Source of the DNA: Bidens hawaiensis
Taxonomy: Eukaryota; Streptophyta; Magnoliopsida; Asterales; Asteraceae
Reading direction: 5' to 3'
DNA length: 64,000 nucleotides
Assembly: GCA_021521415.1 (NCBI GenBank)
Contig: JAIQDT010004234.1
Span: 1 to 64,000, forward strand
The translations under genes and the position numbers were made by a program. This document shows, one piece after another, positions 11,144 to 22,700 of this stretch (positions are counted from its first letter, which is position 1; every line of letters starts with the position of its first letter). The notes beneath the pieces are model-generated. The model was not told the origin of the DNA. It did not search any database and was given only the letters and a program-made list of their open reading frames with translations.

Positions 11144-12154
11144 TATAATATGATCACATAAAAACAGCATTGTTATATAGACTTGTAGTTACGTACTAGA
11201 TCTTATAAATATATAGGAGGTTTTAGTCATAAAAAATAAATGCAGTTGGTGACTTTTGACTCGTTTAACCTGTTTAATTTATTCATAGCTAAACGCTATA
11301 CATACAGGAGATGTGATGATCAATATTAAGCTAGATGGGCTGTAAATGCTTTTACATGGTCATAGTCTTTTGATTGTTGGAATGCTAGAGCTGTGCTATT
11401 TTGAGATGTTTGTGGCTTTTGATATTAGTTAGACTATGTGTAGTCAAAACTCTCTTTAGTGGCATTCTGTGACACGTGACGTCCCATCAGTGAGAGTTTT
11501 GTAAAAAATGGTGTAATGGTCTTAATAGCATATCAAGCCAGATGAGTGATAAGTTGATGTGGCCTTGATAGCTTCTTTTTTCAACTAATTAATTTTATTA
11601 CTTAACTAATGCGTCAAATATGATTAAAATTTATATTAGAAAGAACATTTATAAATTATAGTTTATTTAGATAAATGGATTTTGACTAATTTGTTTAATC
11701 ATAATCTTGCTAGTTTCATCTTTTACACATAAGTTATAATTTTACACAAACCAAGGGCTCTAATACAAAATGATACATGAATGGAAGCAATCAAATGACT
11801 TAATACCTCGATAATTAGAATCAAAATCTTGCAGAACCGAATAGTTCAAAGAAACCTAAACGATGTTCTTACTTCTTAATAATACTTAAAACTAAAAAAA
11901 AAAAATCATTATTCCGTTCCATACTTGAGTGTGTAAAAGGTTCAAAAACTAACAGTAAATCATGGGTATGAATCCTATTATCCTAAACTGGAGTCTATTC
12001 TGTCAACATTCTTGATTTAAAAGTTATGGAATGAATAATGATTAATATAGATATAGATATGGAACAGGCAATCTGGACCAGAAACAAACAAGAAATAAAA
12101 AGTATGTACTCTTCACCATCAACTAATTAACTACCTCTTAGCACTTTGTTATGA

Positions 12155-13229
12155 TCAGTTTAATTTAATCCTTGTGCGGATACCACGGACACTGCTTTGG
12201 TACATTCGGATATGCGTTGATTCGCACATATGATCACCCGGATGATCAATTTGTAGCAAAACGCCAGTTTTGAGGGTGTAAACAAACAGCCTTTTCCCTT
12301 CGTCGGAGGTAAATGCTATGTCCCTGGCTTTGTTCCAATAGCCCGAAAACGCCACATTAGTCAGCGGGGAATTATATTTTGATGATTAAACCAACAATGC
12401 AACACCCAGGAAGAGTCCTCCTGCTTCAATATCCACAACTCGGTACACTCAATGCCGACATATGCAAATCCAACTTCATCGTTTAGATCTACCAACTGAA
12501 TCCGATAGCCTGATCCTGATCTTGGCGTGGGAGGGTGGTCTGTTAACCCAAATACCTCCGTCTTCATGTCAAACCACACTAATTTTCTTCTGTCTTCATG
12601 CCAATTAAAAGGACTGATCAACCAATGCTGACGTCCATGACCGTATACACCTTCACCGGTTATCGGATAAGCAGGGATTTGGGGTATCTCTCTCCACGAG
12701 CTCGTCCCCAGGTGATGAACCATGGTGCATAGATGTTTCCGTATTCTTTAAGAATAACAAACACCGTCTTTAAAGTGTTGGTGGACTCATCAAAACCGAT
12801 CCCTGCTGCCTCGCGTGGGCTGTACCAGTCCACAAATCTAGATGTAATGTCGATATCGATAGGTGGCAAATCGTGAGATTTTTTACTAAGAGGGTTGATA
12901 ACTGCAAATAGAAAGGAGCCAAGAGGGCGAAATTCTTTATAACAGACTAGGATCAGCCCATTGCATGAACCTAGAACAAGCTTTTGACCACATCCAGCAT
13001 GCCTATAACAGAACTCGAAAACGGGCTCTTTTTGCACACCTTGCAAAAAACTGATTTTGCATTGTTCGTGGGAAATTGTTCCAACATCATTGGTGTGGGA
13101 TCTTCTTTGACGTGAATGGTATGGAGGTAAGAATCATTGATGCGTTTGAGCCATAATTTGCATACGCACCGGAAACGGGCCAAAGATTGACAATATTTCC
13201 AACGTAATTTCTGGAGGATACTCAGCCAT
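12155..13229 (-). pseudogene. F-box / F-box-associated pseudogene (copy B)
   Basis: Paralog of 7148-8256. A start ATG at 13229 opens a good F-box beginning (AEYPPEITLEILS), but four breaks follow. A 14-base deletion inside the F-box (about 13188) lies between gtcaa repeats. The frame break at the six-T run (plus 13045-13050) is shared with copy A. Single-base deletions occur near 12740 and 12385 relative to copy A. An in-frame deletion of about 27 bases lies near 13070. Blocks such as LVLGSCNGLILVCY, GIGFDESTNTLKTVFV and WFDMKTEVFGLT remain readable. It is non-functional as a full-length protein. Confidence 0.85.
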
Positions 13230-13612
13230 TGTATTGTATTGTATTGTATTATAATAATTTTGTAGACATTAGGGAGTGATATCGACTGATGCTGGCGAAT
13301 TATAGACGAATAAATGATGTAACACCAGAAACTTTAGCCCCAAGTCTAAAGGTATCCCAACAGGTTTAAGATTTATCAAAATCAATGACTGATATAATAA
13401 TATATTTTTGTATTTTATATTGTTTTATAAAATTCTGAATATATCGTCGTGACATGCGTATTTTTATTTATGTGTAAAATTCTGAATATACCGAGACAGT
13501 CAATCGCAAGTTCGCATTCAATATAAATTTGATCCAACTCGATTTTGAGTAAAATTTATTTTTTCAATGTAGGTAAAAATAAACACGTCATAACGGTGTA
13601 TTTAGAATTTTA

Positions 13613-14888
13613 TCTTAAATATATATAAACGAAACCTCCCTAAATTCTCTCAAGTCACCAGATTGTTTTATTTGTAAATGAAGATTTCTCATGCATTTGA
13701 CCCGAATTCACGGGTATGGGTCACACCAAACCCAGATTTCCCTTAAACGGGTTATAACATCTCATTAGATTAAAAATTAATCTCACAAAAATATTTGATA
13801 TGAAAATTAGGCCTGTAAACGAACCGAACGTTCGGTGAACTATTCGTGAACCATTCGGCGGGAAGTTCGTTTATGTTCGTTTATTTAATAAACGAACGAA
13901 CATGAACAAAAAATTTGTGTTCGTTTAATTAAGCGAATTAAACGAACGAACATGAACACATGTTCCGTTTGTTCATTTATGTTCATGAACGCTCGTTTAT
14001 GTACATTTATTTATGTTTGTTTATGTCTGTTTATTTATGTTCGTTTATGTATTAATAGAAAATAACTAAATATTATCTAGATAGATCATCTGCTTAAAGG
14101 TTTTATATTTGTTAATTTGTGTTCATTTAAGTTCGTTTATGTTTATTTGTGTTTATTTACATTTGTTCATGTATGTTTGCTTATCTTGGTTCAGTTATGT
14201 TCATTTATATTTTAAACAAACGAACACAAATGTCCCTTTTTAAATAAACGAACATGAACATAAATATTTGTTCGATTAAGTGTCTGTGTTCTTTTAAAGT
14301 TAAATGAACGAACACGAACATGCCCTTGTTCGTGCTCATTTGATTCGTTTATAGGCTTTCATTATTCACATTGATGAATACATCGGTCTCAATCTTTAAG
14401 CTCTGCCGATTTTATTTGTGTTCGTGAACCATTCGTGAACAAATTAATTTCCTTAATGAACGAACACGAACATAAAATCCCGTTCGGTAACTGTTCGTGA
14501 ACCGTTCGTGAACACATTATTTTCTTAACAAACGAACATGAACAAGGTCTTATTCGTGTTCATTTTGTTTGTTTACAGCCCTAATGAAAATCCTATAAAA
14601 TAGGGATATATTAAAAATTAGTATCCAATTTTTTTTTAAAAATATATTATTTATAATTAAAAAACAATTTTATAGTAAAAAAATAAGACGGTTATGGATC
14701 TCACCAAACCCAATTAATTTTTAAATCGGGTTATAACATCTCATTTATTTGTGAGACCTTTCATCATCAAACCCTAAATATATTATTAATTTACTTACAA
14801 TAAATATAATTAAAATCCAAAAAAAAGATATAAATATTATAAACGAATAATATAAAACAACCCCCATAATACAAGGGATACAAACTAG
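13613..14888 (+). mobile_element. Helitron-like element carrying a nested MITE
   Basis: Candidate 5' end TCTTAAATATATATAAAC after A at 13613. The 3' side ends CTAG at 14885-14888 before T, with only a weak upstream C-run/G-run hairpin. Internal words (gttataacatctcat, accaaacccaga, the reverse of acaatctggtgacttga) recur in the minus-strand element at 50890-51870, so the two belong to one family. It is interrupted by the MITE at 13808-14583. Confidence 0.5.
13808..14583. mobile_element. Palindromic hAT-type MITE with 8-bp target duplication
   Basis: Ends are taggcctgtaaacgaac and gtttgtttacagcccta, inverted repeats of each other. It is flanked by atgaaaat at 13800-13807 and 14584-14591. The interior is dense in aacgaacatgaac and gttcgtttatgttc words, so much of it can fold back. 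An 8-bp duplication with TAGG-type ends fits the hAT superfamily. There is no transposase. Confidence 0.8.
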
Positions 14889-14955
14889 TAAAATTATATA
14901 TTGTAACAGTAAAAACAAAATATGAGTAAAGTTAGTTATAATAATATAATGAGTA

Positions 14956-15134
14956 AGGGTGTTTGGGATTCCTTATTTTTACCTCCTTATAACTTATGAT
15001 TTATGATAAGTTAAAAAAAAGTGTTTGGGTTTCCTTATTATGTGAGAGGAAATGTTGATAAGTTGCATATTTGTAACTTATGACTTCTCCTTATAAGTTA
15101 TAAGGAGGTGAAAATAGGAAATCCCAAACAACCT
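14956..15134. mobile_element. MITE with long terminal inverted repeats
   Basis: Left arm gggtgtttgggattcc plus tacctccttataacttat pairs with right arm ataagttataaggaggt plus aaatcccaaacaacct. Arms of about 45 bp are separated by about 90 bp. The family resembles GTTTGGG-ended plant hAT MITEs. No clean target duplication is visible. Confidence 0.65.
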
Positions 15135-15269
15135 CTAAAACTTCAAACCGAAGTGCACATATAGACGACACTTTTATGTAAACGGACGTTTGTTTAATGA
15201 AGTCGGACATCGGCATTTTTTAAACTTAAACGCAGCGCCCATGTTTGATCAGAATATAGACGTAGGCGA

Positions 15270-15505
15270 TCACGTTGGTTAACGAATCAAAACGGTTAAA
15301 CAACAGTATTTGAAAGGGTCAAAAGGTTGGTTAACGGATCAAAACAGTGAAGACATGTTGTATTTGAAAGAGGTCAAAAGGTTGGTTGGCGGGTCAAAAT
15401 TGTGAAGCAAGTGGTGTTTGAAAGGGGTTAAGAGGTCAAATTGGTTAAACAAGCACTAGCTGAAAGGGGTCAAAACTGTTAGTCAAGGGGTGTTTGAAAG
15501 GGTTG
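15270..15505 (+). repeat. Minisatellite, about five units of 45-60 bp
   Basis: Imperfect units of the type ggttaacggatcaaaacagt followed by gtatttgaaaggggtcaaaa. Units start near 15277, 15335, 15391, 15445 and 15480. Non-coding. Confidence 0.6.
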
Positions 15506-15702
15506 GATTGGCTTAGATAGCTTTTTGTTAGCTTTTTAAAGTTTTCAATACGACATTACGTAACTTATGACTTAAATATGATTAAAAAGTAATATTGAAA
15601 AGAATATCTATAAAGTTTTGGTGATTAACTACTAAAATATAATTTTACTTCATTTGTTCATGTTAAAGCAACTAGCATCCAAACATTATAGAGTGATGTA
15701 GG

Positions 15703-16622
15703 CGGTGGTGGATCTAGACCAAAATCTTAAGGGTAACATTTTTACCGTATTTCATGTAATATAAACGGATATTTTTTTTTACCATACTTCATAAAATAGC
15801 CGCATTTTTTTTCCCGTATTTTATACAATAACCGAAATTTTTTCTTACCATATTTCCTACAATAATTTTTGTGCTTGGTGTTCGACCAATATCATTGTTT
15901 TCTTGGGATTTTCGTTTAAAAAGATTGCTAATAAGATTTTGCCGTTTCATCTTCCAAGTTTCCTAATTTTAATAAACTTATAATCAATTTCAATTTACAC
16001 ATGAACCCTAAATCTATAATCTTCCAATTTAGATATAAACCCCAAATTCTTAATCAATTCTAATTTCCAGTTTACATTATCCATATATCCAATAAATCAT
16101 AATCAATCATTCAAATATCAATTGCCATAAGCAATTCCAAATTAACAATTTATATAAACAAAATAACAATCACAATTTTAGATAAGAGTAGAAGAACACC
16201 TAAATTGAACACGTAGAAGTCAAATTGTAGAAGAGGGACTGAGGGAGCATCGGACGTCGGCTACTCGGCTATAGGGTGGAGGCCAGATGACCAAAGGAGG
16301 GCAACAGAGGCTCGGGGAAGCATAGGGTGGAAGCAGTGGTTGAATGAAATTTTGTTTTGTTGAATGTTGATGCCCGACCTAAACCGAGCATCCAAGAATA
16401 AGGGAACAACGAATAATTTTTGGTTTGAGCATTAATTTGATTGGACTTTAATTGATTTTAGCTTTTAATCTGAATGGACTTTATACAAATAGAGGTAACA
16501 TTATATTTTTTCAGGGGTAACGGAATACGAAAATCTACCAAAAGATTACTAAATATGCACTACCGACGAAAAGTTAAGAGGTAGCAGATGCTACCCCTGG
16601 TTACAAGCTAGGTCCACCCCTG
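15703..16622. mobile_element. Non-autonomous hAT-like element
   Basis: The right terminus reads (reverse) caggggtggacctagcttg and the left terminus cggtggtggatctagacc, imperfect inverted repeats with a hAT-style CA-GGGG start. It is flanked by an 8-bp direct repeat gatgtagg at 15695-15702 and 16623-16630. The interior has repeated accgtatttcat / acaataaccg words and no long reading frame. Confidence 0.75.
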
Positions 16623-17284
16623 GATGTAGGATCGTGGAAAGCAAAAGGGGGTATAGTTGGGTTCATAAATGGGTATTGGCTGCGAAACACTATCTTCGTG
16701 GAACAAGATTTAGCAAGGCAATGGCTTTGGTTATTTTTATTTATTTATTTATTTATTTTTTTCAATGATGATTCAGAGACTCATATGAATACTCCCTAAA
16801 TTGTAAGGGGATTTATGAGAAAAGCCGTTATTGTGCGGCCACCTTCGTCACCATTATTTAGCTCACCACCTTCTACGTTCGTTGCCACCACTAGTTTATG
16901 CGTCATGAGAAGCAAATATCGCATGTGAACAAACCCAATTTAATATTTTTGTTTCTAAGATACTTTGTTTCAACGCAAACCGATTTTGGTAAGAAACTAT
17001 TTTTTTCGAAACAATTTGTTTTATCACGAGCCCATTTTGGTCCGAAGCTATTTTGACATGTACACCATTAATAATTCTTTAAAACATGTATTTTTCACAT
17101 CAACCTGTTTTGACCTGTCATCCAACTGAGCCGTATGTTTTGAGAGGCTTAAATAAACAGAAAGTTACTTCTTACATGTCATTGTTGTTCTTCTCAATAC
17201 CTTATTGTTTGTGTGATTTATTCTTTGTGAGACAACATTTTCTTGTCCGACATAATCTTAAATTAGTCTGTATATATATCATTA
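16623..17284. other. Intergenic, no recognised gene
   Basis: AT-rich sequence with a short (ttta)n run at about 16739-16757 and several cctgttttgacc-type words. I see no supported gene. Confidence 0.5.
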
Positions 17285-17688
17285 CTAGGCAGGTGCCCGC
17301 GCGATGCATGGGGTAAACGTGAGCGCCCCGGTGTTAGTATGCTCGTAACCACTTTTCAGCCTACCCGTTTTGACACGAAACCTGTTCCGACCTAGCAACA
17401 TGCTAATCTGAAGCCCGCTTTTACCTGACCCTTTCGATCTGAGCCCATCCTGACCCGAACCAAATTAACCCTAATTTGACTAAAGCTGCAGTATTAAAAT
17501 TGTAACTATTTTTTAATAAATTTAACATAATTGAAGTTAACGCACATGATGTGTCATAGAGACAAAATTGTCCCTTAAATCTTAAAATTTAATGCATTGT
17601 GTGTTATGCATTATGCATTGTTTATTGCACCTTTTAAAACTTAAGAGAGTCCTCACTCTTATATAATATATAGTATTATAGATATAGA
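17285..17688 (-). mobile_element. Compact 404-bp Helitron-like element
   Basis: On the minus strand the 5' end TCTATATCTATAATACTAT starts after A at 17688. The 3' end is a GC-rich imperfect hairpin (about 17294-17312) followed by CTAG at 17285-17288 before T. Both ends agree with the A/T insertion preference of Helitrons. The interior has no coding capacity. Confidence 0.65.
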
Positions 17689-19112
17689 TAACGATGATAA
17701 TCAAATTTCTCTTTTCTTTGTTGAAATCGAATGAATCAAGCCTCCTCCACTAGTCACCCACCATTAATATCCCAAATATACTTTCAGATTCATTTTTACT
17801 TTTAAACCAAATTTATCGTCAAACTCAGTGTTGAAGACATTACGGAAGTTGCTCGGTGATTAAAAAAACTTGAGAAATAGGAATATATAATGAATTGTAG
17901 TAAGGGTAAAATGTAATTAAGAAGAGGTTTTTTTTTAATGAAATGGATAAATAAGCAATAGACATGGTTTAGAAAAATGAAAAATATGTAATTGTTATTT
18001 AAGGGTTGGATAAATATGTAATAAGTGAACTTAGTAATGAGATATGTGTAAATGCCCCTATTATTCACACCAATAATAAAAGGATCTAATTAAAATAAAG
18101 AGACATGTACACGGGTAACAAGCTGCATCGTCACCCCCCTTTTAAATCACAAATCAGATATAAAAACTTATAAAGAGTGACACTTAAACTCGAACTAAGC
18201 TCTCTTAATTGAAACCGGACGAGCTCAAATTTAGTCGAGTTCAGACTCCAGCCTTGACTTGTTTAGCTGGTTACAAGCTTGCTTAGGAGTTAGGCCAAAG
18301 TGGAGTAGGAAACCATTTCAAGTTCTCATACACATAACCGTGATGTAATTTTATAAGCACGTGTCTCTCTCTCTATATTAAATAATCAAAGTCTTTATTA
18401 TGGTTGTCTGATTAAAATCGCTTCTCAATTAGGTGTATAATATTTTTTTAATATAAAATTGGATGCCTTTTGTTTCTTAATCATTATCTTATCACGTTGG
18501 AACGAATGCTTTAAATATGAAGAAATGTAAATAATATAAGTTCTTAAGAAATCATGTACGGTAAATAATGTAACGGCCGAAGGCATTAAGAGTATATTCT
18601 TTTGTTCGAACAAATTCTATTTGGTACCTTACATTCTTATCTTATTTACAATGAACCCCTTCTCTTTTTATCTAGTTCATTATGATTTTTTCAAGTTTAT
18701 AAGTATGCTTAAACGTCGCCAATATGATTACGAGAAACGGCTTGCAATGAATATTAATAATTTTATTCTCATACCCAATTGTAGAACAATGTCTCATACT
18801 CAGTCTCGTGCCCATCAAGTACTTGATTACGTATTACTTGTCTCGAGGTTTACCCACAGAAATCTAGCATACTTATTTATTTGTTAAAATTACCTATTGA
18901 GATTCTCAAGTACATTTCTTCATACTATAAATTTTTATATATTCTTATTATCCAAGTAAATTGTAAACTTAAAAACTAAACAGTTCATGGGTATGGTTTA
19001 TGTAATGAGTATACATGTTTCGTATAATCAAGTGGGATGCTACCTATTACCATACTCGTCACACCCACCCACTGAAATAATTAAAATTAATCTCATACTC
19101 AATCCTATCCTA
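17689..19112. other. Intergenic, AT-rich, no recognised gene
   Basis: Contains a weak GAGC-like fragment at about 18190-18290 and scattered short repeats. No supported coding sequence. Confidence 0.5.
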
Positions 19113-19301
19113 AGGTTGTTCGTTGTCGGTGTTAAACCCTCCGGCGTTAAACCCACATCATCGCTGATGTGGTATTGCTTTTGCAAGCCTAGCAGTGTGA
19201 ACGGGCGTTAACGATTGAAGGGACAAAGAGGGGGTAAGGAGACATGCGGTTCGATGTGGATGGTGATTAACGCCCCCGACGTTTATCAACAACGAGCAAC
19301 C
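19113..19301. mobile_element. MITE upstream of the HDR1-like gene
   Basis: Left end aaggttgttcgttgtcggtg and right end atcaacaacgagcaacct are imperfect inverted repeats. It also contains ggcgttaaaccc and gggcgttaacg, which can pair. The GC content is clearly higher than the flanks. Lies about 480 bp upstream of the start codon. Confidence 0.55.
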
Positions 19302-19784
19302 TAATTGATATATCGACATCTAACAAACTGTGTCTTTCGGCAATAGCGCCATAACATAAGGTGTCAAATTGTTATTACCCAATCTTGTCCAGCTCGGCCA
19401 CAGAATAGAATCTCCCACTCTCGTAATATTCACCAAACGCAAGGGCAAAATTGTAATTCCATACCGGGACAGATAAAATCATAAAATGAAAAACGATCAC
19501 AATCCGCCGTGGACTTGCAAGGACCCCACCATGGAATCAAATCGTGTCCGTCCATTGAATCTCGATCTTACCGTTCAAATAAAAAACAATAATTGTCATC
19601 CATTTGGTGTGTGTGAGGTAGCCAACAAGTGTACGTTTTACGATCCAACAACTCAGCGCCCACAACACAAGAATAAGAAAAATAAAAAAAAATTCTTTTG
19701 CCGTGTGTTTCCATTTTCAACCGTTAGCTTCAGGATTTACAGAAGAAATTGTGTGATCGATTTGTTGACTGTGAGGTGCGAGTG

Positions 19785-22700
19785 ATGGATGATGGTAAGA
19801 TGACGCAGGGGAGTAGTACGGTTAACGGCTTCTCTCCGGTGTCTTCTGCTCCTCCTGTCTTCTGGAAGTCTCGTAAGAGATCAGGTAATTCGAGTCTCAA
19901 TCATTTGACCGTAGTTGACTAATTCCGTTAATTGAGTAGTTTTGAGCATGATTTTGACTGATTTAAGCACGATGATAAACCTGTTTTCTGAATGATTAGG
20001 TTCATAATTGAGTAACTCCGTTAATAATTTCACGATAATTCAGTAATTTGGTGAATAGTTTGACCGTGACTGAGTAATTCAATTCCGAGAATGATTGTGA
20101 TAATAATTGACTACTTTTGCGAATGATTTGGACGGTAATCGTGTAATTTAGTGACTGATTGTTAAATCCTTGTTGATTTAAGCACGTAGACGTAGATAAG
20201 CCTGTTTTCTGGATGATTTTGTTCATAATTGAGCAATTATTGTGAATGATTTGGCGTTAATTGACTGATTCCGCGGATGATTTGACTGTAATTGAGTAAT
20301 TCTGTTCAGTGAATGGCTTTAACATAATTGAGTAGCTTTGCAAATGATTTTGACAGTAATCGTGTAGTTTTGTGATTGACTGTTAAATCGTTGTTGATTT
20401 AAGCATGTAGACGTAGATATACCTGTTTTCTGAATGATTTTGTACAAAATTGAGAAATTTTGTGAATGACTTGACGATAGTTGAGTGATCCCGTGGATAT
20501 TTGACCGTAATTGAATAATTCTTTTCGGTGAATATTTTGATCATAATTGAGTAGTTTTGCTAATGATTTTCATCATAATTCAGTAGCTTTGTGATTAATT
20601 GTTAAGAGATTGGGTTTTGCAATTCAAAAAGGGGTAGCGGCGCAGCTTGTTGCCTGCTTGCCTTTTGTGCCGATGTAATCACTACTTTTTTAAATAGATT
20701 GCTAATTTCAAAAAAAAAAACTAAATAAAAAAGATGCTAAATCGTTGTTGATTTACACACGTAGATTGACCTGTTTTCTGAAAAAATTGTTAGTAATTGA
20801 GTTAGTTCGTGAATGATAATTAAGTTATTCCGTGAATGATTTGACTGTAATTGAGCAGAATCGATCCGTTAATGATTTTGAATATAATTGAGTAGTTTTG
20901 TGATTATTTTGGCAGTAATTCGGTAGTTTTGTGATTGATTGGTTAATAGTCGTTGATTTAAGCATGCAGATAAACCTGTTTTCTGAATGATTTTGTTCAT
21001 AATGAGTAATTCTGTTAAGGATGGAAATTGAGTAATTCTGTGAATAATTTGACAGCAATTGAGTAAGTCAACTGGTCAACTCTCTAACAGGATTGAAGTT
21101 TCATAATTGTTTCATTTGTGATTTGTTAAATAGATTTCACAATAAATGATATGAAACTCGAGAGATCTAAATCAAACACTAATGGAACTTGCAGCAATTG
21201 CAAAGAATCTGCAAAAGGACATAACAGATGATGTTAACAAGACACCTGAAAACAAAGAAGAAGAAGTGAATGATGAAAAAATGGAGGAATCAACACCGCC
21301 AACAATTTTATCTGAGAAACGTAAGGCTCTCTTTGAACCTTTGGAACCAATAATGGATTTGAATGGTAGAAGACCTACAGCTGAATCTTTACTCCCCCCA
21401 CCCGACTTTGACTCTGCTAGTTACCCTCGTGGATGGCTTATTGGGAAGAAAAGGAAACTTGTAAATGTTGATGTCGTTGAAAGCATGCGCAGGATTGCAG
21501 TACAAGAAATGAACCGAAAGGTATCGTTTCTTTGCACTTGGGTTCAAGTATATAAGTAGAGGTGGGAAATGAACAGGTTTCGGAAAGAACATATAAATAT
21601 GAGTCAAAAAGGGGCCTGGTCGGGATTGTCTTGTTGGCTTGCTAATGGGTTAAAACAGGTTTTGGTAAGAATGTGTATTTATATTATGAGTCAAAACGGG
21701 CTGTGTCAGGTTTGTGGTAAGTTGGGTAGCGGTTCAAAAACGAGTCGAGCCGAGTCAAGCCAGGGTGGTTTCGAGCCCGAGCTCGAAATTAAATGAGGCA
21801 GCTCGGCTAGGCCCGAGCTCAATCTTGATGTTAAACGAGCCCAATATCGAGCCAACGAGCTGAGTCGTGACCCGATTTGAGCTTGGGTCAAGCTCGGCTC
21901 AGTTACAAAAATGAACCAGCTCGGCTCAGGTCGTTTCAAATCAAGTTTTTTTAGCTAGTTTTATTTGAGATTTTATCTAGCGAGCTACGAGCCGCGATCT
22001 TTTTGAACAGTAGGTAAGAACGTATATTCGTAATATGAGTCAAAACGGGTTGGATCGGGTTTGGATGTAAATCTTTCGTGTCCTTTTCTCATGAATCCAA
22101 ATTGGCTTGTAAAGGAACCGAACGGAGGATTTCGTGTTTGTTTGTTTTACTTTAACAAAACAAACGATCGAACACAACCAGTTAAACAAATGGGGTTTTC
22201 TTGTTTGTGTTTGTTCGTTAAGAAAATGAGCATGTTTGTGTCCGTTTGTTGTTAGTATAGATGAAGGGTCATGAACACAAACGGAAAATCATAACTAAGG
22301 ATAGATGAACAAAAAATCCAAGGGAACACCAATCAAAAGTAAAGGTCAATCTGTTGGTCCTAAATAAATAATAAAACTAGACTATATTGTAATAAGTTTA
22401 AATGAATACATAAACAAACAAATTGGAAAAAAGTAAACTAATGAACGTAAACTGACGAACATAAGCGAGCGTAAATGAACAGACCCACCAACACAAATGA
22501 ATGAACGAGAATGAACAAACCCACAAACATACACTAATAAACGTAAACTGTTCATGTTTGTTCGCTTAACTAAATGAACAAAAGTTTTTGTTCATGTTCG
22601 TCTGTTTATTAGAGGAATTAGAGGTAAATGAACATAAGTGGACTTCCCGTCAAACGCTTCATGAACCGTTCACTGAGCATTGGGTTCGTTTACAGGCGTA

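Larger units (their letters stand above)
10040..13415. repeat. Segmental duplicate (copy B) of about 5330-9110
   Basis: Collinear similarity runs from the right half of the GAGC MITE through the RING-gene intron 6 flank, RING 3' flank, F-box gene and its upstream region. Example pairs: aataaagtagctt at about 5759 and 10342; aagctagatggg at about 6850 and 11330; tctagattt-like F-box upstream text at 9040-9105 and 13340-13410. Copy B lacks the last RING exon, the SINE and the 8.3-9.0 kb insertion, and has its own MITE at 10851-11143. About 11430-11960 has no counterpart in A and shows nothing recognisable. Confidence 0.85.

Noticed and set aside
19486..19784. Separate 99-codon gene upstream of the HDR1-like start
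   Set aside because: It overlaps the presumed 5'UTR, has no family features and ends just past the real start in another frame.
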